From Candidatus Saccharimonadia bacterium (GTDB lineage: Bacteria > Patescibacteriota > Saccharimonadia > Saccharimonadales > UBA4665): a stretch of DNA of 7,845 bases. The notes beneath the pieces were generated by a model. That model was not told the origin of the DNA and ran no database searches. It was given only the letters and a program-made list of their open reading frames with translations. The translations under genes were made by a program, and so were the position numbers. The stretch is from positions 1 through 7,845 of the forward strand of contig JALQUD010000045.1 in NCBI GenBank assembly GCA_023268595.1, given 5' to 3'. Shown one piece after another: positions 1-5,636 of this stretch (within the stretch, counting starts at the first letter, position 1; each line of letters starts with the position of its first letter).

Positions 1-30
1 ACCTTCTTGTATCTTTTGGTCGGTAATCAT
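1..30 (-). CDS. possible N-terminus of a leftward gene cut by the window edge
   Basis: On the minus strand an ATG at 30 opens a frame that stays open to the window edge (MITDQKIQEG). A second ATG at 43, in another frame, is also open to the edge. A TACAAT box (42-47, minus) would put transcription start only a few bases before the ATG at 30, the same near-leaderless arrangement seen at murA. No clear ribosome binding site is present. Ten codons are too few to name a product, and this may not be a gene. Confidence 0.2.
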   Translation of the reverse strand, partial: MITDQKIQEG

Positions 31-72
31 GTGCTGGTTTCATTGTACATGATGATTAATAAGGTAGTAGGT

Positions 73-116
73 GCGGTCAGCTCGACGAAAGAAATGGGTT
101 TCGTCGAGCTGACCGC
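73..116. terminator. perfect 18-bp stem-loop, possible terminator of the small leftward gene
   Basis: Arms at 73-90 and 99-116 are exact reverse complements (18 bp) around an 8-nt loop. It lies 46 bases past the stop codon of the leftward gene at 162-395, where a terminator is expected. Neither side carries a strong T-tract, so it is not a textbook intrinsic terminator. It could instead protect the mRNA 3' end or be a protein-binding site. Confidence 0.5.
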
Positions 117-161
117 TCGGTGATGGGGACTCAGACGACGATCGTCAGAGCCAGGCGGGGA

Positions 162-395
162 TCAGCTGCCGTAGCCGGTGTAGTTGCCCCGCTGGGTGCC
201 GTTGTCGTGCGGGCCGTCGCCGGGACCGTAGTGGTCGTGGCCGCGCTGCATGAAGTCCCGGGGGTCCTGGTGGCCGTCGCCGAGAAGGGTGTGCCCCTCG
301 CGGTTGCCGTAGCCGAAGGACGCCGTGACGTCGTTGCCCTGCGCGTCGGTTCCGTGGACGGGGTCGTCCCATCCGCCCTGGTGCTGTCCGCTCAT
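162..395 (-). CDS. 77-aa Gly/His/Asp-rich small hydrophilic protein, function unknown
   Basis: I do not recognise the family. The chosen start is the ATG at 395, because an AGAGGAAAA ribosome binding site (402-410 on the minus strand) lies six bases upstream. An in-frame ATG at 425 would place that site inside the gene. The protein has about 18 Gly, 10 Asp and 7 His, with no Lys, Cys or Ile, no hydrophobic segment and no signal peptide, so it is probably a cytoplasmic, poorly folded or metal-contacting protein (inference). Phrases such as GHTLLGDGH and RGHDHYGPGDG recur as loose Gly-His-Asp clusters. Codons end strongly in C or G, unlike prsW and glyA but like the aldolase gene at the right end. 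The ribosome binding site and one clean frame support a real gene, but frames in GC-rich DNA can be open by chance. It is transcribed alone, with a strong hairpin downstream. Confidence 0.6.
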   Translation of the reverse strand: MSGQHQGGWDDPVHGTDAQGNDVTASFGYGNREGHTLLGDGHQDPRDFMQRGHDHYGPGDGPHDNGTQRGNYTGYGS

Positions 396-681
396 TGCGG
401 CTTTTCCTCTCCATGGAGATTGCACTGCAGGAATCCAAGCTGCATGTCAACGCTCGGCATAGATGAGAGGCTGCTCACATAAGGATTTATGCGGGAGCAT
501 CAATTGCCAAGCACATGCGGCTTGCTGGCACAAAGTAAGACTATGTCTTTGTGGTTGCCAGAGGCCACGGACAAGTAAAGCGTCTCACTTTGGTTTTTTA
601 TAGTAACGATCAATCGCAGATCCGTCAATGAGATTAAGAAATATAAAAGGCTTCACTCAAGAAGTCTTTAGCATAAGCGGA
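396..681. other. non-coding stretch upstream of the small leftward gene
   Basis: No convincing gene is visible on either strand. The part nearest 395 holds the leader of the 77-aa gene: a perfect 10-bp palindrome (CTCCATGGAG, 409-418) touching its ribosome binding site, and a minus-strand TTGACA at 445-450 with only a poor -10 candidate (TGCAAT) 20 bases further on. From about 480 to 680 the sequence is AT-richer and contains a TTTTTT run near 594-599. I see no RNA gene or mobile element there. Confidence 0.45.
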
Positions 682-772
682 ATGGTACCCCGGGCAGGAC
701 TGCCTCCGGCACGGCTTCACTCCGTGCTCGATGCAAGCATCTGCGCGCGGAGCTTGTGAGCGAACCTGCGGC
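682..772 (-). repeat. partial copy of the tRNA-Arg 3' end, split by a 59-bp structured insertion
   Basis: Positions 682-701 are identical over 20 bases to 856-875, the T-arm, acceptor and CCA end of the tRNA-Arg gene. Positions 761-772 are identical over 12 bases to 876-887, the very next bases of that tRNA. Between them this copy has 59 extra bases (702-760). In tRNA terms the insertion falls inside the T-loop, between TTCG and AGT. The insert can fold: an outer stem CTCCG/CGGAG (704-708 with 748-752) encloses GCACGG/CCGTGC (709-714 with 722-727) and GATGC/GCATC (730-734 with 737-741). The 5' half of a tRNA is missing, so this is not a functional tRNA. It may be a decayed tRNA duplicate, a tRNA-derived repeat or an insertion footprint. 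Confidence 0.6.
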
Positions 773-820
773 ATGCATCGACTCACGCCGCTGCGCCGCA
801 GAGCCAAGTCCGCTCGAAAA

Positions 821-859
821 CCATATAAAAAGCCCCACTGCGTGAGACTTTTTATATGG
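821..859 (-). terminator. intrinsic terminator of tRNA-Arg, stem beginning at the CCA end
   Basis: Read leftward, the RNA can form an 18-bp stem (842-859 with 821-838, including G-U pairs) with a 3-nt loop, followed by UUUU. The outer 12 bp, CCATATAAAAAG with its complement, are perfect. The inner G-U pairs work only on the leftward transcript, so it acts on tRNA-Arg. The stem includes the CCA of the tRNA itself. Confidence 0.75.
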
Positions 860-933
860 TACCCCGGGCAGGACTCGAACCTGCGGCCAAAAGCTTAGAA
901 GTCTCTTGCTCTATCCATCTGAGCTACCGGGGC
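857..933 (-). tRNA. tRNA-Arg (anticodon TCT), CCA encoded
   Basis: The minus strand gives a full cloverleaf of 77 nt including CCA. The acceptor stem is GCCCCGG/CCGGGGT with a G-U first pair. The D-arm is GCTC/GAGC. The anticodon loop CTTCTAA carries TCT, reading AGA. The T-arm is GCAGG-TTCGAGT-CCTGC, followed by discriminator A and CCA. The anticodon stem is weak: AGAGA against GCTTT has a G-U pair and an A-G clash at the loop-closing position (31-39). The rest is canonical, so I call it functional. It has its own promoter (947-955) and terminator and is transcribed alone, away from prsW. Confidence 0.93.
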
Positions 934-946
934 GTGGACGTGACTG

Positions 947-955
947 ATTATAGCA
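947..955 (-). promoter_or_regulatory. extended -10 promoter of tRNA-Arg
   Basis: The minus strand reads TGCTATAAT, a perfect extended -10 element, 13 bases upstream of the first tRNA base. No good TTGACA lies at the usual distance, which is normal for extended -10 promoters. Confidence 0.7.
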
Positions 956-983
956 TGTCATAACCGTGGACAGCGCCTGGTAC

Positions 984-992
984 TGTATACTA
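984..992 (+). promoter_or_regulatory. -10 element of the PrsW-like gene
   Basis: TGTATACTA contains a TATACT box (986-991), giving a predicted start near 998 and a leader of about 29 nt before the ATG at 1027. No convincing -35 is seen. Nearly the same bases occur upstream of glyA at 4073-4081. The gap from tRNA-Arg thus holds two back-to-back promoters. Confidence 0.45.
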
Positions 993-1026
993 TGTTATGG
1001 AACCTAACTAAAAACAAATACCATAC

Positions 1027-1785
1027 ATGACGTTGATTTTAACGATACTGACCCTGTTCGTACTTATTTCAGTGCTATTCGTGCTGGTATTGGTGCGGTT
1101 TGACCGTGGCGAAAAGGAGCCTCGGTCAGCGCTATGGTCAGCTTTTGGCATGGGTGTGCTGGCGGTAGCTCTGGCAATCGGACTGGAGGTGTACTTCGTC
1201 CACGAAATGACCACCGGTACGCTTTACAATCTGCGTCAGGTGTTCGTATCTTCGCTCAAGGTCGCGATCATCGAAGAGTTGGCCAAATGTCTGCCGCTGG
1301 CCATATTCATATATCGTAAAAAGTATTTTAATGAACATACGGATGGCGTCATGTATTTCGCTATCGCCGGCCTGGCATTCGGCTTGGTGGAAAACATATT
1401 GTATACCTTGCAGTTCGGTGCCGAGGTCGGCGTAGCCCGGCTGATCCTGACGCCTTTATTCCATGCGGCGACCACCGGTCTGATTGGCAGCGCGCTTATC
1501 AAGGTCAAATTGGACAGGACGTCGCCATTCCGTTTCCTGGCAATGTTGCTGGCGGTAATCCTGCTCCATGCGCTCTATGACTTTGGCGTACTATCCGGAT
1601 TGCCGATTTTCATCGCTGGTTCGGTGCTGCTGACATTCGGCCTTGGGGTAGCGTTATTCATGACGATGTACGCGGCGCGGCGGGCTGATGAGCGGGTAGA
1701 ATACTTCAAGCGCAAACTGTTGCGGAGCCGGGCGGCCAAACTCGGACATCGGCGGCGCTTGGAACGTCAGGCTGCCACGGAGTAG
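1027..1785 (+). CDS. PrsW-like intramembrane metalloprotease (CPBP/PrsW superfamily)
   Basis: A 252-aa polytopic membrane protein. Seen directly: an N-terminal membrane helix (residues 2-24), further helices at about 38-58, 72-95, 108-128, 136-160, 166-185 and 190-215, and a strongly basic cytoplasmic tail (216-252). PrsW hallmark motifs are present: IEELAK with E83, E84 and K87; FGLVEN with E122 and N123; H146 in LFHAATTG; and HALYDFG with H181 and D185. Together these would form the membrane-embedded metal site. In Bacillus subtilis, PrsW cuts the anti-sigma factor RsiW; the substrate here is unknown and no anti-sigma gene is nearby. The start at 1027 directly precedes the first membrane helix. 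The ribosome binding site is poor. The gene stands alone between two leftward tRNA genes. Confidence 0.85.
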   Translation: MTLILTILTLFVLISVLFVLVLVRFDRGEKEPRSALWSAFGMGVLAVALAIGLEVYFVHEMTTGTLYNLRQVFVSSLKVAIIEELAKCLPLAIFIYRKKYFNEHTDGVMYFAIAGLAFGLVENILYTLQFGAEVGVARLILTPLFHAATTGLIGSALIKVKLDRTSPFRFLAMLLAVILLHALYDFGVLSGLPIFIAGSVLLTFGLGVALFMTMYAARRADERVEYFKRKLLRSRAAKLGHRRRLERQAATE

Positions 1786-1805
1786 CTGGCGATTCTGATT
1801 GGTAT

Positions 1806-1845
1806 AAAGTAAGAACCTCAGACGCATGCCTGAGGTTCTTACTTT
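1806..1845. terminator. 16-bp hairpin between prsW and tRNA-Gly, terminating tRNA-Gly and probably prsW
   Basis: Arms 1806-1821 and 1830-1845 are perfect complements (16 bp, starting AAAGTAAG) around an 8-nt loop. It begins 20 bases after the PrsW-like stop codon and ends within the CCA of the leftward tRNA-Gly gene. The A/T ends give a short T-run on either strand, so it can serve both convergent genes. Confidence 0.65.
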
Positions 1846-1919
1846 GGTGCGGGTGGAGGGAATCGAACCCTCGTCACCAGTTTGGAAAACTGGGATAATA
1901 GCCGTTATACGACACCCGC
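1845..1919 (-). tRNA. tRNA-Gly (anticodon TCC), CCA encoded
   Basis: The minus strand folds as a 75-nt tRNA including CCA: acceptor GCGGGTG/CACCCGC, anticodon stem CCAGT/ACTGG around loop TTTCCAA (anticodon TCC, reading GGA), and T-arm GAGGG-TTCGATT-CCCTC, then A and CCA. All stems are well paired. It has its own -10 box upstream and a long hairpin directly at its 3' end, so it forms a single-gene unit convergent with prsW. Confidence 0.95.
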
Positions 1920-1929
1920 GACAGAGGTG

Positions 1930-1937
1930 ATTATACA
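1930..1937 (-). promoter_or_regulatory. -10 element of tRNA-Gly
   Basis: The minus strand carries TGTATAAT (TATAAT at 1930-1935), 10 bases before the tRNA start. No clear -35 is seen at 16-18 bases. Confidence 0.6.
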
Positions 1938-1964
1938 GCAGCACCGTTAAATATTCCACTGTGG

Positions 1965-1987
1965 TTGACCGGCGAGTCTTGTATCAT
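1965..1987 (+). promoter_or_regulatory. possible promoter of the YggT-like gene
   Basis: TTGTATCAT (1979-1987) resembles the TTGTATACT before glyA and sits suitably upstream of the AAGGAG ribosome binding site. TTGACC at 1965-1970 is only 11 bases from the TATCAT box, too close for a normal -35, so this is a weak call. Confidence 0.3.
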
Positions 1988-2013
1988 GCGGTCAGTAGTA
2001 TCAAGGAGAATAC

Positions 2014-2292
2014 ATGAGGTTAATTGCTGCGCTTCTGAGCGTCATCTTAGGAATCGTGGAGCTGATCGTCGGTTTGCGGGTGGTTCTGGCGTTCATCGGC
2101 TTGTCGGCTACCGAAGGACCGGCTATCGTTGGAAATATATATGGCTGGAGTGAGCCTCTGGTCAGGCCGTTCGAAGGTCTGGCCTCGTCAGTCAACGTCG
2201 GTAGTCTGGCATTGGATTTGCCGGCTATCTTTGCCTTAGTGTTGTATGCGGTTATCGGTAGCCTGGTGATACGTTTCCTGCGGCCCAGGTAA
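2014..2292 (+). CDS. YggT-family small integral membrane protein
   Basis: A 92-aa protein with two membrane helices (about 4-30 and 65-88) joined by a hydrophilic loop. The loop contains EPLVRPFEGL at about 47-56, matching the YggT signature in which a conserved Glu-Pro-hydrophobic-Arg-Pro-Phe stretch precedes the second hydrophobic block; LDLPAIFALVL follows as in the family. Family members are 80-110 aa per unit, so this is one full unit. Their biochemical role is poorly known; links to cell division, membrane organisation and osmotic tolerance have been suggested. The start is fixed by AAGGAGAA (2003-2010) directly upstream. The gene is transcribed alone and converges on murA through a shared terminator. 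Confidence 0.7.
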   Translation: MRLIAALLSVILGIVELIVGLRVVLAFIGLSATEGPAIVGNIYGWSEPLVRPFEGLASSVNVGSLALDLPAIFALVLYAVIGSLVIRFLRPR

Positions 2293-2307
2293 TATTGTCA
2301 CTGAATA

Positions 2308-2339
2308 AAAAACATCGCCCGTACGTGGACGATGTTTTT
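2308..2339. terminator. bidirectional intrinsic terminator between yggT-like and murA
   Basis: AAAAACATCG (2308-2317) pairs exactly with CGATGTTTTT (2330-2339) around 12 bases that hold a further CC/GG pairing. A-rich and T-rich flanks give a U-tract on transcripts from either side. The position 15 bases after the YggT-like stop and 23 bases after the murA stop fits termination of both convergent genes. Confidence 0.85.
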
Positions 2340-2362
2340 ATATCACTATTGATATCGGAAGA

Positions 2363-3889
2363 CTACATCAGGTCATGCATGACGGTGATGCGGGCACCGA
2401 GTGAGTTGAGCCGGTCCGCCAGATCTTCGTAACCGCGGTTGATGGTGTACACGTTGCGCAGCGTGCTGACGCCGTCTGCCGCGAGCATACCGATCAGCAG
2501 CATGACTGCCGGACGGATACCACTAGGTGCTACCATGTCGGTCGGTTTGAACTTAGCTGGACCGTTCACATAGATGCGGTGAGGGTCTGCCAGCTCTACC
2601 TGCACGCCGATCTTCTTGATTTCGGTGTACATCAGGGCACGGTCTTCGTATATCCAGTCATGGATCAGGGTGCGGCCCTTGGCGACGGCCGCGATCGGCA
2701 CGAAATATGGCAAGTGGTCGATATTCAGACCAGGGAAAACATTGGGATGGATCTTCTCTTTGGGTGCTATCAGCTGGCCGTTATGCTTCTTGACAGTAAT
2801 ATCGACCAGATCGGTCTGGCCGTTGGCGGCCTTATACTTGTCCGAAACATCAAAATGCAGGCCCATCTTCTCCAGTTTGAGCAGTTCAAGCTCCAGAAAT
2901 TCTATCGGAGCGCGCTTGACGGTGATGCTGGAGTTGGTGGTGATAGCAGCCGTCAGGAACGTCATAGCCTCGACCGGGTCCTCGCTTGGTGAGTAGCTGA
3001 CGTTCTTGCGGATTTCCTTGACGCCCTTGACTCGCAGCGTACTGCTGCCGATGCCGTGGATCTTGACGCCGAGCTTCTGCAGGAAGAAACAAAGGTCTTG
3101 GACCATGTAATTGGCGCTAGCCATCTTGATGACGGTCTCACCCTCGAAGCCGGCGGCAGCCAGCAGAGCGTTGTTGGTGGTCGTGTCACCGGATTCATAC
3201 AATATGACATCGCGCTTTGGTAGCTCGTGCCGGTTAGAGACGTGGTAGTGGCCGGTCTTGGTGAAGACGTCCACGCCAAACTCTTCAAGCGCATACAGGT
3301 GCGGTAACACGGTGCGGCGACCTAGTTCACAGCCACCGGCGTAAGGAATCTTGAATTCCTTTTCAAAGTGGATGAGCGAACCGATGAACATTAGGACCGA
3401 GCGCGTCTTACGTGCGGCTGCGACGTCGATGTTGCTGAGGTCGAGCTCGGCAGGCCGCTTGATTTCCAGGTCATTACCCGGTAGCCAGCGAACCGCTACG
3501 CCCATGCTGGTCAGAACCTCGATCAGGCGGTTGACTTCTTCGATGCGTGGCACTTTTTTAAGCTTGGTGGTTCCAAGGTTTAGCAGACTGGCGGCCAGTA
3601 ATACTACCGTGGCGTTCTTACTAGCTTTGGTATCAATGCTGCCATGTAGCTCATGCCCACCTTCGATCCGCAAGTTGACCGCTTTGCCGTTAAGGGTGAT
3701 CAGCTGCTTGTTAAGCGTGTCACTGATACGACCCAGGGTTTCCAGACTCATGTTCTGCTTGCCGTGTTCCATACGGTTAACGGCTGATTGGCTTGTTCCC
3801 AGCTTCTGGGCGAACTCGACCTGGGTCATACCGCGTTCTTGCCTTATTTGAGCTATTAGTGCCCCTATTTTCTCGTTGGTATTGTCCAT
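2363..3889 (-). CDS. murA: UDP-N-acetylglucosamine 1-carboxyvinyltransferase with an N-terminal XRE-type DNA-binding domain
   Basis: MurA transfers enolpyruvate from PEP to UDP-GlcNAc, the first committed step of peptidoglycan synthesis in the cytoplasm. The protein is 508 aa, about 70-90 longer than ordinary MurA. The extra part is an XRE/Cro-type helix-turn-helix (residues 8-62, with TQVEFAQKLGTSQSAVNRME as its core). The enzyme follows without a break (about 70-508) and looks intact: KASKN with K91 and N92 at the substrate-binding Lys-Asn, GGCELGRR with active-site C187, D391 in FPGLNIDHLP for the general base, and R459 in SGIRPAVM. The Cys, rather than Asp, predicts sensitivity to fosfomycin. 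The fusion suggests the enzyme may also act as a regulator, perhaps of its own promoter (inference); the fused domain could instead be a structural relic. It diverges from glyA and ends at a terminator shared with the YggT-like gene. Confidence 0.93.
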   Translation of the reverse strand: MDNTNEKIGALIAQIRQERGMTQVEFAQKLGTSQSAVNRMEHGKQNMSLETLGRISDTLNKQLITLNGKAVNLRIEGGHELHGSIDTKASKNATVVLLAASLLNLGTTKLKKVPRIEEVNRLIEVLTSMGVAVRWLPGNDLEIKRPAELDLSNIDVAAARKTRSVLMFIGSLIHFEKEFKIPYAGGCELGRRTVLPHLYALEEFGVDVFTKTGHYHVSNRHELPKRDVILYESGDTTTNNALLAAAGFEGETVIKMASANYMVQDLCFFLQKLGVKIHGIGSSTLRVKGVKEIRKNVSYSPSEDPVEAMTFLTAAITTNSSITVKRAPIEFLELELLKLEKMGLHFDVSDKYKAANGQTDLVDITVKKHNGQLIAPKEKIHPNVFPGLNIDHLPYFVPIAAVAKGRTLIHDWIYEDRALMYTEIKKIGVQVELADPHRIYVNGPAKFKPTDMVAPSGIRPAVMLLIGMLAADGVSTLRNVYTINRGYEDLADRLNSLGARITVMHDLM

Positions 3890-3899
3890 ATTGTCTTCA

Positions 3900-3927
3900 A
3901 TTATATCATAAATGGTATTTACGTAAA
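3900..3927 (-). promoter_or_regulatory. murA promoter with a palindrome over the -35 region, near-leaderless start
   Basis: The minus strand has a perfect TATAAT (3900-3905) with TTTACG 16 bases upstream (3922-3927). The predicted transcription start near 3893 leaves only about 3-5 nt before the ATG at 3889, too short for a ribosome binding site. The -35 region is covered by the perfect 10-bp palindrome TTTACGTAAA (3918-3927), a plausible operator for a dimeric XRE-type repressor such as the one fused to MurA. Confidence 0.55.
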
Positions 3928-4196
3928 GCTTATCCGCTTGCGCGACTTGCTTAGTATATGCCTCTTGGACTTAGATAGCCATACTGAAAACACATGATTT
4001 TGACGCATCTTTGACAAATGTAACGTCTGGCTTACAAAGCTTTATATTCGCATGGCGGCCCGGCGCCGGTCTTGTATACTACGGATATGATCTAGCTGAC
4101 GCCAATACTTCATCACTTCCGCTCCAGTTGCCGTGGCATGAGCCGCGGTCGTGTCTGGAACATTGGCAAAGCTATATGATTATGAGAGGGAATATT
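3928..4196 (+). promoter_or_regulatory. glyA upstream region with candidate promoter and palindrome
   Basis: Best -10 candidate: TTGTATACTA (4072-4081), nearly identical to the box before the PrsW-like gene. It follows a perfect 10-bp GC palindrome, CCGGCGCCGG (4060-4069). An alternative promoter further up is TTGACA (4011-4016) with TACAAA 16 bases later; a TTTTGACG just before it makes a tandem TTTGAC repeat with a 12-base period. The glyA leader would be about 110-160 nt. I see no glycine or tetrahydrofolate riboswitch consensus in it and no coding sequence that belongs to glyA. Confidence 0.4.
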
Positions 4197-5489
4197 ATGA
4201 ATGATAAGACTGTCGAGCAACTGATACGGGCTGAAGAACTACGTCAACGCGAAGGCCTGGAGCTGATACCGAGTGAAAATTATGTCAGCCGTGACGTACT
4301 GACGGCGATGGGCAGTGTCTTTACTAATAAATATTCCGAAGGCTACCCGGGGCGGCGGTACTATGGCGGCCAGGAGAACACCGACAAGTTGGAGCAGTTG
4401 GCAATAGACCGGGCCAAGCAGCTGTTCGGGGCTGATCATGCCAATGTCCAGCCGCACTCTGGCGCACAGGCCAACGAAGCCGTTTATCACGCATGGTGCG
4501 ATTTAGGTGACACTATCCTGGCCATGGATCTGGGTCATGGTGGACATCTGACTCATGGTGCGCCGGTGACCGTGCTGGCCCGGGATTATAATTTCGTACG
4601 CTACAAGATGAAGGACACGGCCACGGGCGAGATTGATTACGATGAGCTGCGGGAAACCGCCCTCCGCGAAAAGCCGAAGATCATCCTGGCCGGCTTCAGT
4701 GCCTATCCTCGTGAATTGGATTACGGGAAATTTGCCGCTATCGGTAATGAGGTCGGCGCGCTACTAGTGGCTGATATGGCTCATATCGCCGGGCTTATCG
4801 CCGGTGGCGTCGTCAAGAATCCATTCGATTATGGTTTTCATGTCATCACGACGACCACTCATAAGACTTTACGTGGTCCCCGCGGTGGGCTGATCCTGTC
4901 CAAAGGTGTTGCCGGTAATCCGCTTAAAGCTCCGGAAAAGACCATCGAGAACATCCCGACGCTCATTGATCGCACGATATTTCCCGGCGTCCAGGGCGGT
5001 CCACTGATGCACGTCATCGCCGCCAAGGCGGTAGCGTTCGGCGAGGCGCTCCAGCCGGAGTTCAAGGCCTACGCTGCTCAGGTGTTGGCCAATGCCAGCC
5101 GTCTGGCGGATGAGCTGAAAGACCGTGGTTTTTGGTTGATTACCGGTGGTACCAGCAATCATCTGATCCTGGCCGACGTTAACAAGTCATTCGGTTTGGA
5201 TGGCAAGGTCGTGGAAGAAGTACTCGATAGCGTTGGTCTGACCCTGAATAAGAACGCCGTGGCCGATGATCAGCTGCCACCGTTCCGTCCAAGCGGCATC
5301 CGCCTAGGGACACCGGCAATCACGAGCCGCGGTCTTAAAGAGGATGATATGGCGACTATCGCGGACTGGATGAAGCGGGCGATCGACGGCCGTGAAGACC
5401 CGGCTGCACTGACGAAGCTCCGTGAAGAGGTCCGTGAACTGGCGCTGCGGTATCCGTTGCCAAGTGACCTTCGTAAAATGCGATATTGA
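4197..5489 (+). CDS. glyA: serine hydroxymethyltransferase
   Basis: A PLP enzyme that interconverts serine and glycine while moving a one-carbon unit to and from tetrahydrofolate, supplying glycine and 5,10-methylene-THF. From the ATG at 4197 the product is 430 aa, the usual length. The start is set by GAGAGGG six bases upstream and by the match of MNDKTVEQLIRAEELRQREG to the family N-terminus. Key features: LELIPSENYVS (22-32), NKYSEGYPGRRYYGG (44-58), D193 and H196 in VADMAHIAGL, the PLP-binding K223 in TTTTHKTLRGPRGG, and the C-terminal SGIRLGTPA. All catalytic residues are present. It diverges from murA, and a promoter for the next cluster overlaps its stop codon. Confidence 0.97.
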   Translation: MNDKTVEQLIRAEELRQREGLELIPSENYVSRDVLTAMGSVFTNKYSEGYPGRRYYGGQENTDKLEQLAIDRAKQLFGADHANVQPHSGAQANEAVYHAWCDLGDTILAMDLGHGGHLTHGAPVTVLARDYNFVRYKMKDTATGEIDYDELRETALREKPKIILAGFSAYPRELDYGKFAAIGNEVGALLVADMAHIAGLIAGGVVKNPFDYGFHVITTTTHKTLRGPRGGLILSKGVAGNPLKAPEKTIENIPTLIDRTIFPGVQGGPLMHVIAAKAVAFGEALQPEFKAYAAQVLANASRLADELKDRGFWLITGGTSNHLILADVNKSFGLDGKVVEEVLDSVGLTLNKNAVADDQLPPFRPSGIRLGTPAITSRGLKEDDMATIADWMKRAIDGREDPAALTKLREEVRELALRYPLPSDLRKMRY

Positions 5490-5514
5490 CTAATAGCGAC
5501 TTTTATAGTATAAA
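5486..5514 (+). promoter_or_regulatory. promoter of the phosphoribosyltransferase-aldolase cluster, overlapping the glyA stop
   Basis: TTGACT (5486-5491) and TATAAA (5509-5514) are spaced by exactly 17 bases, each one base off consensus. The -35 box contains the TGA stop of glyA. The -10 lies in an AT palindrome, TTTTATA-G-TATAAAA (5501-5515). The leader to the ATG at 5637 is about 115 nt and holds a loose 7-bp inverted repeat (5522-5528 with 5557-5563). No strong terminator for glyA is seen, so read-through is possible. Confidence 0.65.
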
Positions 5515-5636
5515 ATTATCAACGAATTGGTGACCGACTAGTTTTGTGCTGCCTTGAATTCGTAGTTCCTTGATATCTGCTATTTCCAATTTCTCATTGT
5601 TCACACCGGAATCCGCTCACTTCGGAAAGGAGTGTC

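Noticed and set aside
120..482. Plus-strand frame opposite the 77-aa gene
   Set aside because: It is a low-complexity Val/Ala-rich mirror of the GC-rich minus-strand gene, with no ribosome binding site.
702..760. Self-splicing or enzyme-spliced tRNA intron
   Set aside because: At 59 bases it is far too short for a group I intron, it sits in the T-loop rather than the anticodon loop, and the host tRNA lacks its 5' half.
682..875. Direct repeats of the tRNA-Arg end as attL/attR of an integrated element
   Set aside because: Only about 155 bases separate the copies and no integrase is present; one copy is itself interrupted. A large integrative element is not supported, though a small insertion remains possible.
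3351..3851. Plus-strand frame opposite the murA N-terminus
   Set aside because: It is a shadow of murA with Ser/Arg/Leu-rich random composition and no start signals.
4011..4196. In-frame 62-codon upstream extension of glyA
   Set aside because: It begins with TTG, has no similarity to the SHMT N-terminus, overlaps the promoter region, and the ATG at 4197 has a good ribosome binding site.
4081..4196. Glycine or tetrahydrofolate riboswitch in the glyA leader
   Set aside because: I could not find the conserved cores or pairing pattern of either class in the leader.
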